Positions 8,755 to 15,975 of a DNA stretch of 32,073 bases are shown piece by piece. The stretch is taken from NCBI RefSeq assembly GCF_900115145.1, contig NZ_FOVL01000028.1:1-32073 (forward strand), in the 5' to 3' direction. The translations under genes and the position numbers were made by a program. Within the stretch, counting starts at the first letter, position 1; every line of letters starts with the position of its first letter. This stretch comes from Salegentibacter flavus (GTDB lineage: Bacteria; Bacteroidota; Bacteroidia; Flavobacteriales; Flavobacteriaceae). The notes beneath the pieces were generated by a model. It did not search any database. It saw nothing but the letters and a program-made list of their open reading frames with translations, and was not told where the DNA came from.

Positions 8755-9204
8755 TTATTTTTTAAAATATTTAAAAGGTACCCACAACATCCCAAAACAT
8801 TCTCCATCCTCTTTGCCCAAGTGCTTATGGTGCATTTTGTGAGCCCGTCTTATGCCTTTAGCAAAACGGTTATTCGCATTTCTAAAAATCTTAAAACGCT
8901 GATGAATAAAGATATCGTGAACTGTGAAATAGGTGATTCCGTAAGCCAGGATCCCAAGACCTACAGGCAGGCCAAACCAAACATCTTCATATCTCCACAA
9001 GAGGAAAAAACCTATACTTACCAAAGCATAAAAGATAAAAAACAGGTCATTTCTTTCCCACCAATGACTGTGATCTTTGTGATGATGATCTTTATGTAAT
9101 GACCATAAGACCCCATGCATAATATATTTATGGGTAAACCAGGCCATTCCTTCCATAAAAATAAAAGTGCCCAGAAAAACTGCTATCCAGAGTAATATGC
9201 TCAT
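8755..9204 (-). CDS. crtZ: Beta-carotene hydroxylase (fatty acid hydroxylase fold)
   Basis: 149 residues with the full set of histidine clusters that bind the di-iron centre: HKYIMH (25-30), HKDHHH (37-42), HDIFIH (96-101) and HKMHHKH (122-128). Hydrophobic segments around 2-22, 53-70 and 76-95 mark an integral membrane protein. CrtZ adds 3-hydroxyl groups to both beta-ionone rings, so the end product of this operon is predicted to be zeaxanthin, the common yellow pigment of marine flavobacteria. It begins 1 nt after the crtB stop. No ketolase (crtW) is present in the window. Confidence 0.94.
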   Translation of the reverse strand: MSILLWIAVFLGTFIFMEGMAWFTHKYIMHGVLWSLHKDHHHKDHSHWWERNDLFFIFYALVSIGFFLLWRYEDVWFGLPVGLGILAYGITYFTVHDIFIHQRFKIFRNANNRFAKGIRRAHKMHHKHLGKEDGECFGMLWVPFKYFKK

Positions 9205-9205
9205 T

Positions 9206-10045
9206 TTAGAGTAAATTTAATCTATACGAAATATACGATTTTGCCAGCAAACCTACCTTCTGATAATCAGAAACTCTTATTCGACGGTTTTTTATTTCCA
9301 TGGGTGGTGTTTTCTTCAGTTTATGAAGCAACTTCTTATAATAAATAAATGCTGTATAAACTCCGAATTTTGCTTCTACTGGTAATTTAGCAATACCCTC
9401 ATAACCTTTCCTGAAATCGCTGTCTATTTCATCAATTATTTGTTTTTTTCCCGCTTCATCCAGCTGTGCCAGGTTGGTGTGTGGGAAGTAGCTCCGGCTT
9501 AGGTCTTCGTAATCTGCTTTCAGATCCCTTAGGAAATTCACCTTTTGAAAGGCAGAACCCAGGCTCATTGCTGAATCTTTTAAAGCCTCAAACTTTGCAG
9601 GGTCACCTTTAACAAAGACTTTAAGACACATGAGTCCAACAACATCTGCACTTCCGTAGATGTATTCCTTGTAATCGTCAAAACTTTTATATTCTGTTTT
9701 ATAAAGGTCCTGCTGCATACTTTTCATAAAAGCATTGTAAAGAGAAGCTTCTATATTGTATTTGTGTGCCGTTTCCTGGAAAGCGTTGAGGATTGGATTA
9801 AGGCTTATTTTGTTTTCAATAGCGAGATGGAGGTCCCGTTCAAAATCCTTAAAAAGTCTTTCTTTATCATAATCGTGAAAACTATCTACGATCTCATCTG
9901 CCAGTCGCACAAAACCATAAATGTTGTAAACATCCTGTCTTATGGAAGGTGCCAGCATTCGGGTGGCCGTAGAAAAAGAAGTACTATAGGCGTGAGTCAC
10001 GCACTTACTGCAGGTGTGGGAAAGGGTGTCAAAGATTGTTTTCAT
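9206..10045 (-). CDS. crtB: Phytoene synthase
   Basis: 279 residues. The first aspartate-rich motif is DEIVD (50-54) and the second region is NFLRDLKADYED (170-181) followed by SRSYFP, the Mg-diphosphate binding sites of squalene/phytoene synthases. It condenses two geranylgeranyl diphosphate molecules to phytoene. The gene starts 2 nt after the crtI stop. No GGPP synthase (crtE) lies in the window, so the precursor must come from a gene elsewhere. Confidence 0.94.
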   Translation of the reverse strand: MKTIFDTLSHTCSKCVTHAYSTSFSTATRMLAPSIRQDVYNIYGFVRLADEIVDSFHDYDKERLFKDFERDLHLAIENKISLNPILNAFQETAHKYNIEASLYNAFMKSMQQDLYKTEYKSFDDYKEYIYGSADVVGLMCLKVFVKGDPAKFEALKDSAMSLGSAFQKVNFLRDLKADYEDLSRSYFPHTNLAQLDEAGKKQIIDEIDSDFRKGYEGIAKLPVEAKFGVYTAFIYYKKLLHKLKKTPPMEIKNRRIRVSDYQKVGLLAKSYISYRLNLL

Positions 10046-10047
10046 AG

Positions 10048-11511
10048 CTATTTTTTTGAATTTTGAATAAGGCCCGCAACAAGCTTTCCTGAAATAAGCG
10101 AAGGTGGTACTCCAGGGCCGGGAACAGTTAACTGACCGGTGAAAAACAGGTTATGAACCTTTCTACTTTTTAATTTAGGTCTTAAAAAGGCTGTTTGAAA
10201 GAGCGTATTGGCAAGGCCGTAAGCGTTTCCTTTATATGAATTATATTCTTTTTTGAAATCCAACACGCAAAAAGATTCCCGGAACAAAATATGATCGATT
10301 ACTTTTTGTTGAGTAATCTCCTCAAACCTGGAAATGATCTTTTGGAAATATTTTTCTCTTATTTCTTCGGAATCCTCTACATCGGGGGCAAGGGGAATTA
10401 AGAATATTCCGGTTTCTTTGCCTTTCGGCGCCGCTGATGCATCGGTTACTGAAGGAAAACTCGCATAAAAAAGAGGATCTTCGGGCCATTTGGCTTCATC
10501 GTAAATAGCACGGGCATGCTTTTCGAAATCGGTGTCAAAAAAGAGACTGTGATGGGTGATGTTGGCCAGTTTTTTATCAAATCCTACATAGAATAACAGG
10601 GAAGAGGGTGCGAATGTTTTTTTCTCCCAGTAGGATTCAGGATACTGCCTGTTGTCTTTTGGTAAAAGGGTTTCTGTATGGTGATAATCGGCTCCGCTTA
10701 AAATGTAATCACTCTTTATGCGTTCCCCGTTAACCAGGATTCCTGTCGCCGTATTGTTTTTTACAAAGATTTTTTCCGCAGGCGCACTGGTATTTATTTT
10801 AACTCCCAGAGAGCGGGCGAGTTGCTCCATTCCTTCAATTACTTTATACATACCCCCTTTTGGGTGCCAGGTGCCCAGGCCGAAATCGGCGTAATTCATA
10901 AAGCTGTAAAATGCCGGAGTATTGCTGGCTTTAGCTCCAAGGAATAGAACCGGAAATTCCAGGATCTGAATTAATTTGGGATTTTTAAACTCCTTTCGGA
11001 CTTCCTTTGAGATCGTGCTGAAAAAACTCCCGAGTTTCTTTGCTGTGGCTGGTGTCACTAATTCCAAAGGAGAAACTCCCGGGCGATAAACCAGGTCTTT
11101 AATTGCAATATTATAATTATCCAGAGCCTCATCGATGAATCTTTCCAGCTTTGCTGCACTGCCGGCTTCCTCTGTTTCAAAGGCTTTGTAGATCTTTTCC
11201 AGCGTATCTTCAATAGTTATGCTGTCCTCTTTTCCGAAGAAAACCTTATAGGCCGGATTGAGTTTCTCGAGCTCATAGAAATCAGCAGGAGTTTTTCCGA
11301 AATCGGCGAAAAAACGCTCAAAAACATCGGGCATCCAGTACCAGGTTGGACCAATATCGAAAGTAAAACCTTCTTTTTTTAATTGCCTGGCGCGGCCACC
11401 AATTGTTTTGTTTTTTTCAAAAATCTCCACCTCATAGCCATCCCGTGCCAAATAGCAGGCAGCGGCAAGGGAGGCAAAGCCCGAACCAATTATAGAAACT
11501 GTTTTTTTCAT
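10048..11511 (-). CDS. crtI: Phytoene desaturase
   Basis: 487 residues. The N-terminus has the FAD-binding beta-alpha-beta unit (IIGSGFASLAAACYL, then VEIFEKN). The second segment GGRARQLKKEGFTFDIGPTW is typical of CrtI-type amine-oxidase-fold desaturases, and the C-terminal FFTGQLTVPGPGVPPSLISG segment corresponds to the carotenoid dehydrogenase signature. It introduces double bonds to turn phytoene into lycopene. The start ATG overlaps the stop of the upstream regulator by 4 nt (ATGA), so it is translationally coupled to its own predicted regulator. Confidence 0.94.
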   Translation of the reverse strand: MKKTVSIIGSGFASLAAACYLARDGYEVEIFEKNKTIGGRARQLKKEGFTFDIGPTWYWMPDVFERFFADFGKTPADFYELEKLNPAYKVFFGKEDSITIEDTLEKIYKAFETEEAGSAAKLERFIDEALDNYNIAIKDLVYRPGVSPLELVTPATAKKLGSFFSTISKEVRKEFKNPKLIQILEFPVLFLGAKASNTPAFYSFMNYADFGLGTWHPKGGMYKVIEGMEQLARSLGVKINTSAPAEKIFVKNNTATGILVNGERIKSDYILSGADYHHTETLLPKDNRQYPESYWEKKTFAPSSLLFYVGFDKKLANITHHSLFFDTDFEKHARAIYDEAKWPEDPLFYASFPSVTDASAAPKGKETGIFLIPLAPDVEDSEEIREKYFQKIISRFEEITQQKVIDHILFRESFCVLDFKKEYNSYKGNAYGLANTLFQTAFLRPKLKSRKVHNLFFTGQLTVPGPGVPPSLISGKLVAGLIQNSKK

Positions 11512-12401
11512 AGACTCAGAAGAAACTGGTTGAGATTATCGAATTTTTTGATGAATGGCGGGAAGTTTTGGGTATCCACTTCTTTTAATTTTTGCCCGAA
11601 TAAAAGGAGTTCATAATTCTTTTTCCGGCAAACCTGTTTTTCAAATTCCTTTATAAACGTGTTAATATTTACTGGGGAAGTGGTGAAATAGCTCAAAAAA
11701 CAAATGTCCTCATGGCGTTCCATGAGATAACTCAGGTCTGAGAGCGGAAGGCTTGGACCCAGGTAGATCGCATTTCTATGATTGTAGATCAATTCATAGT
11801 ATAGGTATATTATGCCAATGTCATGAATTTCATTCTCAGGAAGGAAGAGTACATAGAGTCGGTCTCTGGTTGGTTTATTGGTCTTTTTGATCTCGGCAAG
11901 GTGGAGATAGATCTTTTGCTTTATAAGATCTACTATAAAGTGCTCGTGTATAGGTTTAATGGTATAGGTTTGCCACAGCATTCCTATATTTCCCAAAAAC
12001 GGAAGAAAAACCTGATGGAATACTTCTCTGAAACTTTTATCTTTTCGAAGGCCTTCATATGTGGTATTGAAAAGCTCTTCATCAAAATTTATCATGGAAA
12101 GTTTAAGCGCATTCAAGGCTCTGTTTTCATTACTGGCCTTTGCATTTATATTTTTAACCATCTTATTGATTTCCTCATCATTTAATTTAGAAATGCGGGA
12201 AATCTTATAGCCATGTTCATTAAGAAAGGAAATATTGAGAAGCTTCTGAAGGTTAGAACTATCATAAGTTCTTATATTAGTAGCTGTGCGATCGGGATTG
12301 AGAATATTGTATCTTTTTTCCCAAATTCTTATGGTATGGGCCTTGATTCCAGTTAAATTTTCAAGGTCTTTTATGCTAAAGTTCTGTTTAATTAATTCCA
12401 T
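11508..12401 (-). CDS. CarH/LitR-like MerR regulator with cobalamin-binding domain (predicted photoreceptor)
   Basis: 297 residues. A MerR-type winged helix (about 8-75: FSIKDLENLTGIKAHTIRIWEKRY) is followed by a helical region and a Rossmann-like C-terminal domain. The light-sensing cobalamin signature of the CarH family is present: Wx9EH (W143, E153, H154) and ExHxxG (E191, H193, G196), where H193 would be the lower axial cobalt ligand. In known CarH proteins adenosylcobalamin keeps the repressor tetrameric on its operator and light destroys the complex. As first gene of the carotenoid operon it is expected to repress its own operon in the dark. The residue after W143 is Gln144, where T. 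thermophilus CarH, as I recall, has the histidine (H132) that ligates cobalt after photolysis. Specific function is inferred, not shown. Confidence 0.87.
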   Translation of the reverse strand: MELIKQNFSIKDLENLTGIKAHTIRIWEKRYNILNPDRTATNIRTYDSSNLQKLLNISFLNEHGYKISRISKLNDEEINKMVKNINAKASNENRALNALKLSMINFDEELFNTTYEGLRKDKSFREVFHQVFLPFLGNIGMLWQTYTIKPIHEHFIVDLIKQKIYLHLAEIKKTNKPTRDRLYVLFLPENEIHDIGIIYLYYELIYNHRNAIYLGPSLPLSDLSYLMERHEDICFLSYFTTSPVNINTFIKEFEKQVCRKKNYELLLFGQKLKEVDTQNFPPFIKKFDNLNQFLLSL

Positions 12402-12418
12402 AGTATTTTAAAGATAGG

Positions 12419-12426
12419 CAAATCTA
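12419..12426 (-). promoter_or_regulatory. -7 box TAGATTTG for the carotenoid operon
   Basis: The reverse strand reads TAGATTTG, a perfect TAnnTTTG, 17 nt upstream of the regulator ATG. No -33 TTG is found at normal spacing, which would fit a promoter that depends on or is blocked by a regulator. Confidence 0.55.
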
Positions 12427-12466
12427 CAGAATAATAGAATTGAAATGAATTATCAAAATGTTAAAT

Positions 12467-12496
12467 TGTTTAATTTAGTAGTTAAATAATTAAACA
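12467..12496. promoter_or_regulatory. Candidate operator: inverted repeat in the divergent control region
   Basis: TGTTTAATT (12467-12475) and AATTAAACA (12488-12496) form perfect 9-bp arms around a 12-bp spacer. In addition GTTAAAT occurs twice as a direct repeat exactly 21 bp apart (12460 and 12481), about two helical turns. The site lies between the divergent regulator and SDR starts and ends 14 nt before the SDR ATG. This makes it the best candidate binding site for the CarH-like protein. The region is very AT-rich, so some repetition is expected by chance. Confidence 0.45.
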
Positions 12497-12510
12497 AAAA
12501 TCTTTAGAAT

Positions 12511-13317
12511 ATGACCAAAATTAAATCCAGGCGAGTACTAATCACTGGTGGGGCTTCAGGTATAGGTAGATTAATGGGAAGGAAGGTGCTGGAAAAAGGA
12601 GGAAAATTAATCATTTGGGATCTTGATAGCATTAAGCTTAGAGAGACACTGGAAGAGCTGACGGCTATTGGCGAGGTGCATACTTTTGAAATTGATATTA
12701 CTGATGAGCAGAAAGTAAAAGAACTTGCGTCTAAAATTCAGGATGAAATCGGTCCTGTGGATATCCTGATCAATAATGCCGGAATTGTGTATGGAGGCAA
12801 TTTTCACGAATCTACTCCCGAAGCGATCAATAAGACCATGGCTGTTAATGCCATTGCGCCAATGCATCTTACCCAGAAGTTTTTACCCGAAATGATCTCC
12901 AGGAAGTTTGGGCATATTTGCAATATAGCATCTTCAGCAGGATTGGTTTCGAACCCAAAAATGGCGATATATGCCGGAAGCAAATGGGCCTGTACCGGTT
13001 GGTCTGATAGTTTGAGGCTTGAAATGACGGCTTTGAAAACCGGAGTGGGCGTAACCACTGTAACTCCCTATTATATCAACACAGGAATGTTTGACGGTGT
13101 GAAATCTTTTATTCCTATTTTAAAGCAAGAAAAGGTAGCTGCCAAAGTTATAAAAGCTATTGAGAAAAACCGGATTTTCTTGAGTATGCCCTGGAGTATG
13201 CGGTTTGTGAGATTTTCCCAGGGACTGTTTCCCATATGGTTTTATGACTGGTTTGTGGGGAAGGTTTTAGGTATTTATAAAACTATGGATGATTTTAAAG
13301 GAAGAAATAATAAATAG
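12511..13317 (+). CDS. Short-chain dehydrogenase/reductase, resembling the SDR16C (retinol dehydrogenase-like) group
   Basis: 268 residues. The cofactor loop is TGGASGIG (12-19), NNAG is at 88-91, Asn113 and Ser141/142 are followed by the catalytic YAGSK (Tyr154, Lys158). Two segments recall the SDR16C group that includes animal retinol dehydrogenases: SGIGR with LIIWDLD (residues 34-40), and TPYYINTGMFDGV after the active site. It is divergent from the carotenoid operon and its predicted light regulator, and translationally adjacent (1 nt gap) to an aldehyde dehydrogenase. The substrate cannot be read from sequence: retinoid-like, apocarotenoid or long-chain alcohol/aldehyde are all possible. 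No TAnnTTTG box is evident upstream. Confidence 0.85.
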   Translation: MTKIKSRRVLITGGASGIGRLMGRKVLEKGGKLIIWDLDSIKLRETLEELTAIGEVHTFEIDITDEQKVKELASKIQDEIGPVDILINNAGIVYGGNFHESTPEAINKTMAVNAIAPMHLTQKFLPEMISRKFGHICNIASSAGLVSNPKMAIYAGSKWACTGWSDSLRLEMTALKTGVGVTTVTPYYINTGMFDGVKSFIPILKQEKVAAKVIKAIEKNRIFLSMPWSMRFVRFSQGLFPIWFYDWFVGKVLGIYKTMDDFKGRNNK

Positions 13318-13318
13318 C

Positions 13319-14698
13319 ATGGAAGAAACATCAGGAACTAAAATTGGAGCAATTTTTAAAAGTCAAAAAGAATTTTTTGGAACTCACCGTACTAAAGAAG
13401 TGTCTTTTAGAATCGAACAACTAAAAATACTCAAAAAGGCTGTCTTGAGCTATGAAGATCGCATTTACAATGCCCTGGCCAAAGATCTTAATAAAAGTAG
13501 GGAAGAAGCGTTTTTAACCGAGGTGAGTATCGTTTTACAGGAAATAGATTTCCATCTTAAAAAACTTAAAGGCTGGGCCAGGCCCAAGAAAGTGTCATCT
13601 CCATTGGTGCTCTTTCCCTCCAGTTCAAAAGTTCTGTATGAACCTCTAGGCGTAAGCCTTATTATTTCTCCCTGGAACTATCCCTTCCAACTTTGTCTTA
13701 ATCCGCTTGTTGGTGCGATTTCTTCAGGTTGTTGTGCGGTTTTAAAACCTTCTCCCGATTCTCCAAATACTTCCCGGGTTATGGAGGCCATGATCAAAGA
13801 ATATTTTTCTTCAGAATATATTAGCCTGGTGCAGGGTGGAAAAGAAACCAATCAGGCGCTGTTTGAATTTCCATTCGATATTATCTTCTTCACAGGTAGC
13901 TCCAGAGTTGGAAAAATAGTGATGAAAGCAGCGGCTGAACATCTGAGTAAGGTAGTGCTGGAGCTCGGTGGGAAAAGCCCATGTATAGTAGATAAGGATG
14001 CTAACCTTGATCTTGCGGCAAAACGCATTGCTTGGGGAAAAACAATTAATGCAGGCCAAACCTGTATCGCTCCCGATTATCTTTTAGTTCATAATTCGAT
14101 TAAAGAAGAATTACTGAAAAAGATAGTGGAAGCCTTGAAAGGTATGTATGGTGAAAAAATAAAGGACAGTAATCACTACGCAAGAATTATAACCGATAAT
14201 GCTTTCGAGAGGCTTACCGGGTGTTTAGATGCTAAAGATGTTTACCATGGAGGAGAATCTGATGCGGAGACCAGATTCATAGCTCCTACAATTCTGGATA
14301 AGGTAAGTCCTGATGATGAAATAATGCAGGAAGAGATATTCGGACCAATTCTTCCGGTAATGGAATTTGAAGATACTTCCAAAGCCATTTCATTCATAAA
14401 TGAAAACAGAAAACCCCTGGCATTATATTATTTTGGAGGTAAAAGAAAAGCGAAGGACGTTCTTAATAAAACAAGTTCGGGGGGAGCTTGTATAAATGAT
14501 ACTTTATTACATATAGCGAATCATAAAATGCCTTTTGGTGGAGTGGGGCATAGTGGTATGGGGAATTATCACGGTTATAAAAGCTTCCTGGCTTTTAGTC
14601 ATGAAAGAGGAGTTGTGAGCTCATCTACATTAATAGATTTAAGCTTAAAATATCCGCCTTACCGGTTTTTTGGTGTTATAAAGAAAATACTGGGGTGA
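13319..14698 (+). CDS. Aldehyde dehydrogenase, ALDH3-like
   Basis: 459 residues from the ATG at 13319, one nt after the SDR stop; the open frame extends a little upstream but without a standard start. Conserved residues are all present: Asn120 in SPWNYP, Lys143 in LKPS, the FTGSSRVG loop (191-198), Glu215 in LELGGKSP and the nucleophile Cys249 in NAGQTCIAPDY. The short length, lack of an N-terminal extension and the C-terminal LKYPPY segment place it in the class 3 (fatty/aromatic aldehyde) group. With the SDR it could carry an alcohol through the aldehyde to the acid. Its stop lies 19 nt from the 3' end of the convergent tRNA-Leu gene. Confidence 0.92.
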   Translation: MEETSGTKIGAIFKSQKEFFGTHRTKEVSFRIEQLKILKKAVLSYEDRIYNALAKDLNKSREEAFLTEVSIVLQEIDFHLKKLKGWARPKKVSSPLVLFPSSSKVLYEPLGVSLIISPWNYPFQLCLNPLVGAISSGCCAVLKPSPDSPNTSRVMEAMIKEYFSSEYISLVQGGKETNQALFEFPFDIIFFTGSSRVGKIVMKAAAEHLSKVVLELGGKSPCIVDKDANLDLAAKRIAWGKTINAGQTCIAPDYLLVHNSIKEELLKKIVEALKGMYGEKIKDSNHYARIITDNAFERLTGCLDAKDVYHGGESDAETRFIAPTILDKVSPDDEIMQEEIFGPILPVMEFEDTSKAISFINENRKPLALYYFGGKRKAKDVLNKTSSGGACINDTLLHIANHKMPFGGVGHSGMGNYHGYKSFLAFSHERGVVSSSTLIDLSLKYPPYRFFGVIKKILG

Positions 14699-14717
14699 AT
14701 AATAAGAATGAAAAGTG

Positions 14718-14801
14718 TGCCCGGAGCGGGAGTCGAACCCGCACGCCCTAATGGACACATGGCCCTCAACCATGCCTGTCTACCAGTTCCAGCACCCGGG
14801 C
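14718..14801 (-). tRNA. tRNA-Leu (anticodon GAG)
   Basis: The reverse strand folds as a class II tRNA. The acceptor stem is GCCCGGG with TCCGGGC (one G-U pair) and the discriminator is A. The anticodon stem CATGG/CCATG encloses the loop TTGAGGG (anticodon GAG). A long variable arm and the T-arm GCGGG-TTCGACT-CCCGC follow. The CCA end is not encoded. It is the last tRNA of the minus-strand cluster. Confidence 0.93.
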
Positions 14802-14877
14802 AAAAGCAGGATTCGAAAATCGAACTTTCAATAGGGTTTCAGTAAATTGAATTCCAAAAGGATTCTGAACTTAATAA

Positions 14878-15063
14878 GTGATTTGAGTTCCCACTTAAAA
14901 ATGTGATCTGGCCGGGCTTCCTTCGACTTCGCCTAATGGCTTGCTCAGGATATCCCAACATAATCATTATTTCAAAAAGTGATCTGGCTGGGGCTTCCCG
15001 ATATTCCGCTATCGCTACAATCGGGACAGGCTTCTCGCCCAACAAAATCTGAACTTCTTTATG
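14878..15063 (-). repeat. Decayed tRNA-Lys 3'-end units downstream of the inner tRNA-Lys
   Basis: Two truncated copies of the tRNA-Lys 3' end lie here: 14979-14995 (17 bp, identical to the live gene) and 14903-14918 (with one deletion and one change). A barely recognisable third may start at 14878. Each copy is joined, at the point where the T-loop should continue, to a palindromic sequence: TCCCGAT/ATCGGGA (14996-15002, 15020-15026) for the first, and an element starting TTCCTTCGACTTCGCC (14918-14952) for the second. A CCCAACA-ending linker follows in both. The spacing between successive 3'-end copies is 84 and 76 bp. Confidence 0.75.
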
Positions 15064-15136
15064 TGATCTGGCTGGGGCTCGAACCCAGGACCCTCTCCTT
15101 AAAAGGGAGATGCTCTACCAACTGAGCTACCAGATC
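15064..15136 (-). tRNA. tRNA-Lys (anticodon TTT), second copy
   Basis: A 73-nt cloverleaf: acceptor GATCTGG/CCAGATC with discriminator A, D-arm GCTC-AGTTGGTA-GAGC, anticodon stem TCTCC/GGAGA with loop CTTTTAA (anticodon TTT), T-arm CTGGG-TTCGAGC-CCCAG. The sequence is identical to the copy at 15256-15328. CCA is not encoded. Confidence 0.95.
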
Positions 15137-15169
15137 TGGTTTTTGCGTCTGTAAAAAGAACTAATTTTT

Positions 15170-15235
15170 GTGATTTGGTTGAGGCTTCCTTCGACTTCGC
15201 CTAACGGCTTTCTCAGGATAAACTTCTCGCCCAAC
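15170..15235 (-). repeat. Decayed tRNA-Lys 3'-end unit between the two tRNA-Lys genes
   Basis: 15170-15186 matches the last 17 nt region of tRNA-Lys with three transitions. It runs straight into an element (15186-15220) that differs from the one at 14918-14952 at only two of 35 positions. The linker CTTCTCGCCCAACA (15223-15236) follows, and an identical linker is found at 15031-15044. The distance from the 3' end of the first tRNA-Lys to this copy is 85 bp. Confidence 0.75.
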
Positions 15236-15255
15236 ACGGTCATAATTTCAAAAAG

Positions 15256-15328
15256 TGATCTGGCTGGGGCTCGAACCCAGGACCCTCTCCTTAAAAGGGA
15301 GATGCTCTACCAACTGAGCTACCAGATC
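15256..15328 (-). tRNA. tRNA-Lys (anticodon TTT), first copy
   Basis: Same 73-nt sequence and cloverleaf as the copy at 15064-15136. It is the promoter-proximal gene of the cluster; a strong stable-RNA-type promoter lies about 35-64 nt upstream on the same strand. Confidence 0.95.
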
Positions 15329-15355
15329 AATTAGGGCAAACGTCGTTTTGCGAAT

Positions 15356-15392
15356 GCGGGTGCAAATATACACGCATTAATTTATTTTTCAA
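15356..15392 (-). promoter_or_regulatory. Promoter of the tRNA Lys-Lys-Leu cluster
   Basis: On the reverse strand TTG (15392-15390), a 19-nt spacer and TATATTTG (15370-15363) are followed immediately by CACCCGC. The TATATTTGCAnCCGC pattern is the same as in the three tandem promoters at 31558-31844, suggesting a stable-RNA promoter class. Confidence 0.75.
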
Positions 15393-15405
15393 GACTAAAA
15401 TCACA

Positions 15406-15413
15406 TAAATTTG
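15406..15413 (+). promoter_or_regulatory. -7 box TAAATTTG for the shikimate kinase gene
   Basis: A perfect TAnnTTTG box 40 nt upstream of the aroK ATG, back to back with the tRNA promoter. No -33 TTG is seen at normal spacing. Confidence 0.45.
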
Positions 15414-15453
15414 CAATTGTTTTCAATTCATCTAAAAACGAGTAAATTATACT

Positions 15454-15975
15454 ATGAAAATATTTCTTGCCGGATATATGGGCTCCGGAAAATCCCTTTT
15501 AGGAAAGCAACTTGCAAAACGATTAAACCATGATTTTCTTGATCTTGATGATCAGATCGAAGTAATGGAAGGAAACAGTATCCATGATATTTTTGGTGAA
15601 AAAGGAGAACTTTATTTCCGTAAACTGGAAACTAAAGTTCTTAAAGATGTGCTGGAGGATCATTCAGACCTGGTGGTTTCCCTGGGTGGCGGAACTCCTT
15701 GTTACGGGAAGAATCTTGAACTTATCAAGGAAACTCCAAATTCAAAAATTATTTATCTAAAGGCTTCAGTAGAAGAATTAACCCGTCGATTGTTTCCGGA
15801 GAAAATTCACAGACCCGTAATCAGCCATCTTGAAACCCGGGAAGCCCTGGAGGAATTTATTAGAAAACATATGTTTGAAAGGGGTTACTATTACCACCAA
15901 TCAGATATTATCGTTAATGTGGATAATGCTGAACCTGAAGATATTTTAAATGAAATAATGGAGAAATTAAAATAG
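15454..15975 (+). CDS. aroK: Shikimate kinase
   Basis: 173 residues, the usual length. The Walker A P-loop is GYMGSGKS (7-14). DLDD (31-34) and the glycine-rich GGGTPC (79-84) match shikimate-binding positions, and a lid segment with LTRRLFPEKIHRP carries the arginines. It phosphorylates shikimate in the cytoplasm on the way to chorismate and aromatic amino acids. The end overlaps the convergent phosphoribosyltransferase by 9 nt; no terminator can fit between them. Confidence 0.93.
   Translation: MKIFLAGYMGSGKSLLGKQLAKRLNHDFLDLDDQIEVMEGNSIHDIFGEKGELYFRKLETKVLKDVLEDHSDLVVSLGGGTPCYGKNLELIKETPNSKIIYLKASVEELTRRLFPEKIHRPVISHLETREALEEFIRKHMFERGYYYHQSDIIVNVDNAEPEDILNEIMEKLK

Noticed and set aside
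9764-10066. Plus-strand open frame of 100 codons across crtB/crtI
   Set aside because: Opposite crtB and its junction with crtI, with no motif or promoter.
11383-12185. Plus-strand open frames opposite crtI and the regulator
   Set aside because: Antisense shadows of genes with clear family motifs on the other strand.
12402-12510. Cobalamin riboswitch in front of the CarH-like operon
   Set aside because: The 109-bp region is too short and AT-rich and has no B12-box-like conserved sequence; control is more likely by the protein.
7592-14698. Rhodopsin, carotenoid cleavage oxygenase or ketolase genes linked to the carotenoid cluster
   Set aside because: Looked for among all frames; none is present in the window.
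14803-15255. CRISPR array, considered because of the repeated 17-bp units
   Set aside because: The repeated parts are tRNA-Lys 3' ends with unequal spacing and shared, not unique, intervening sequence.
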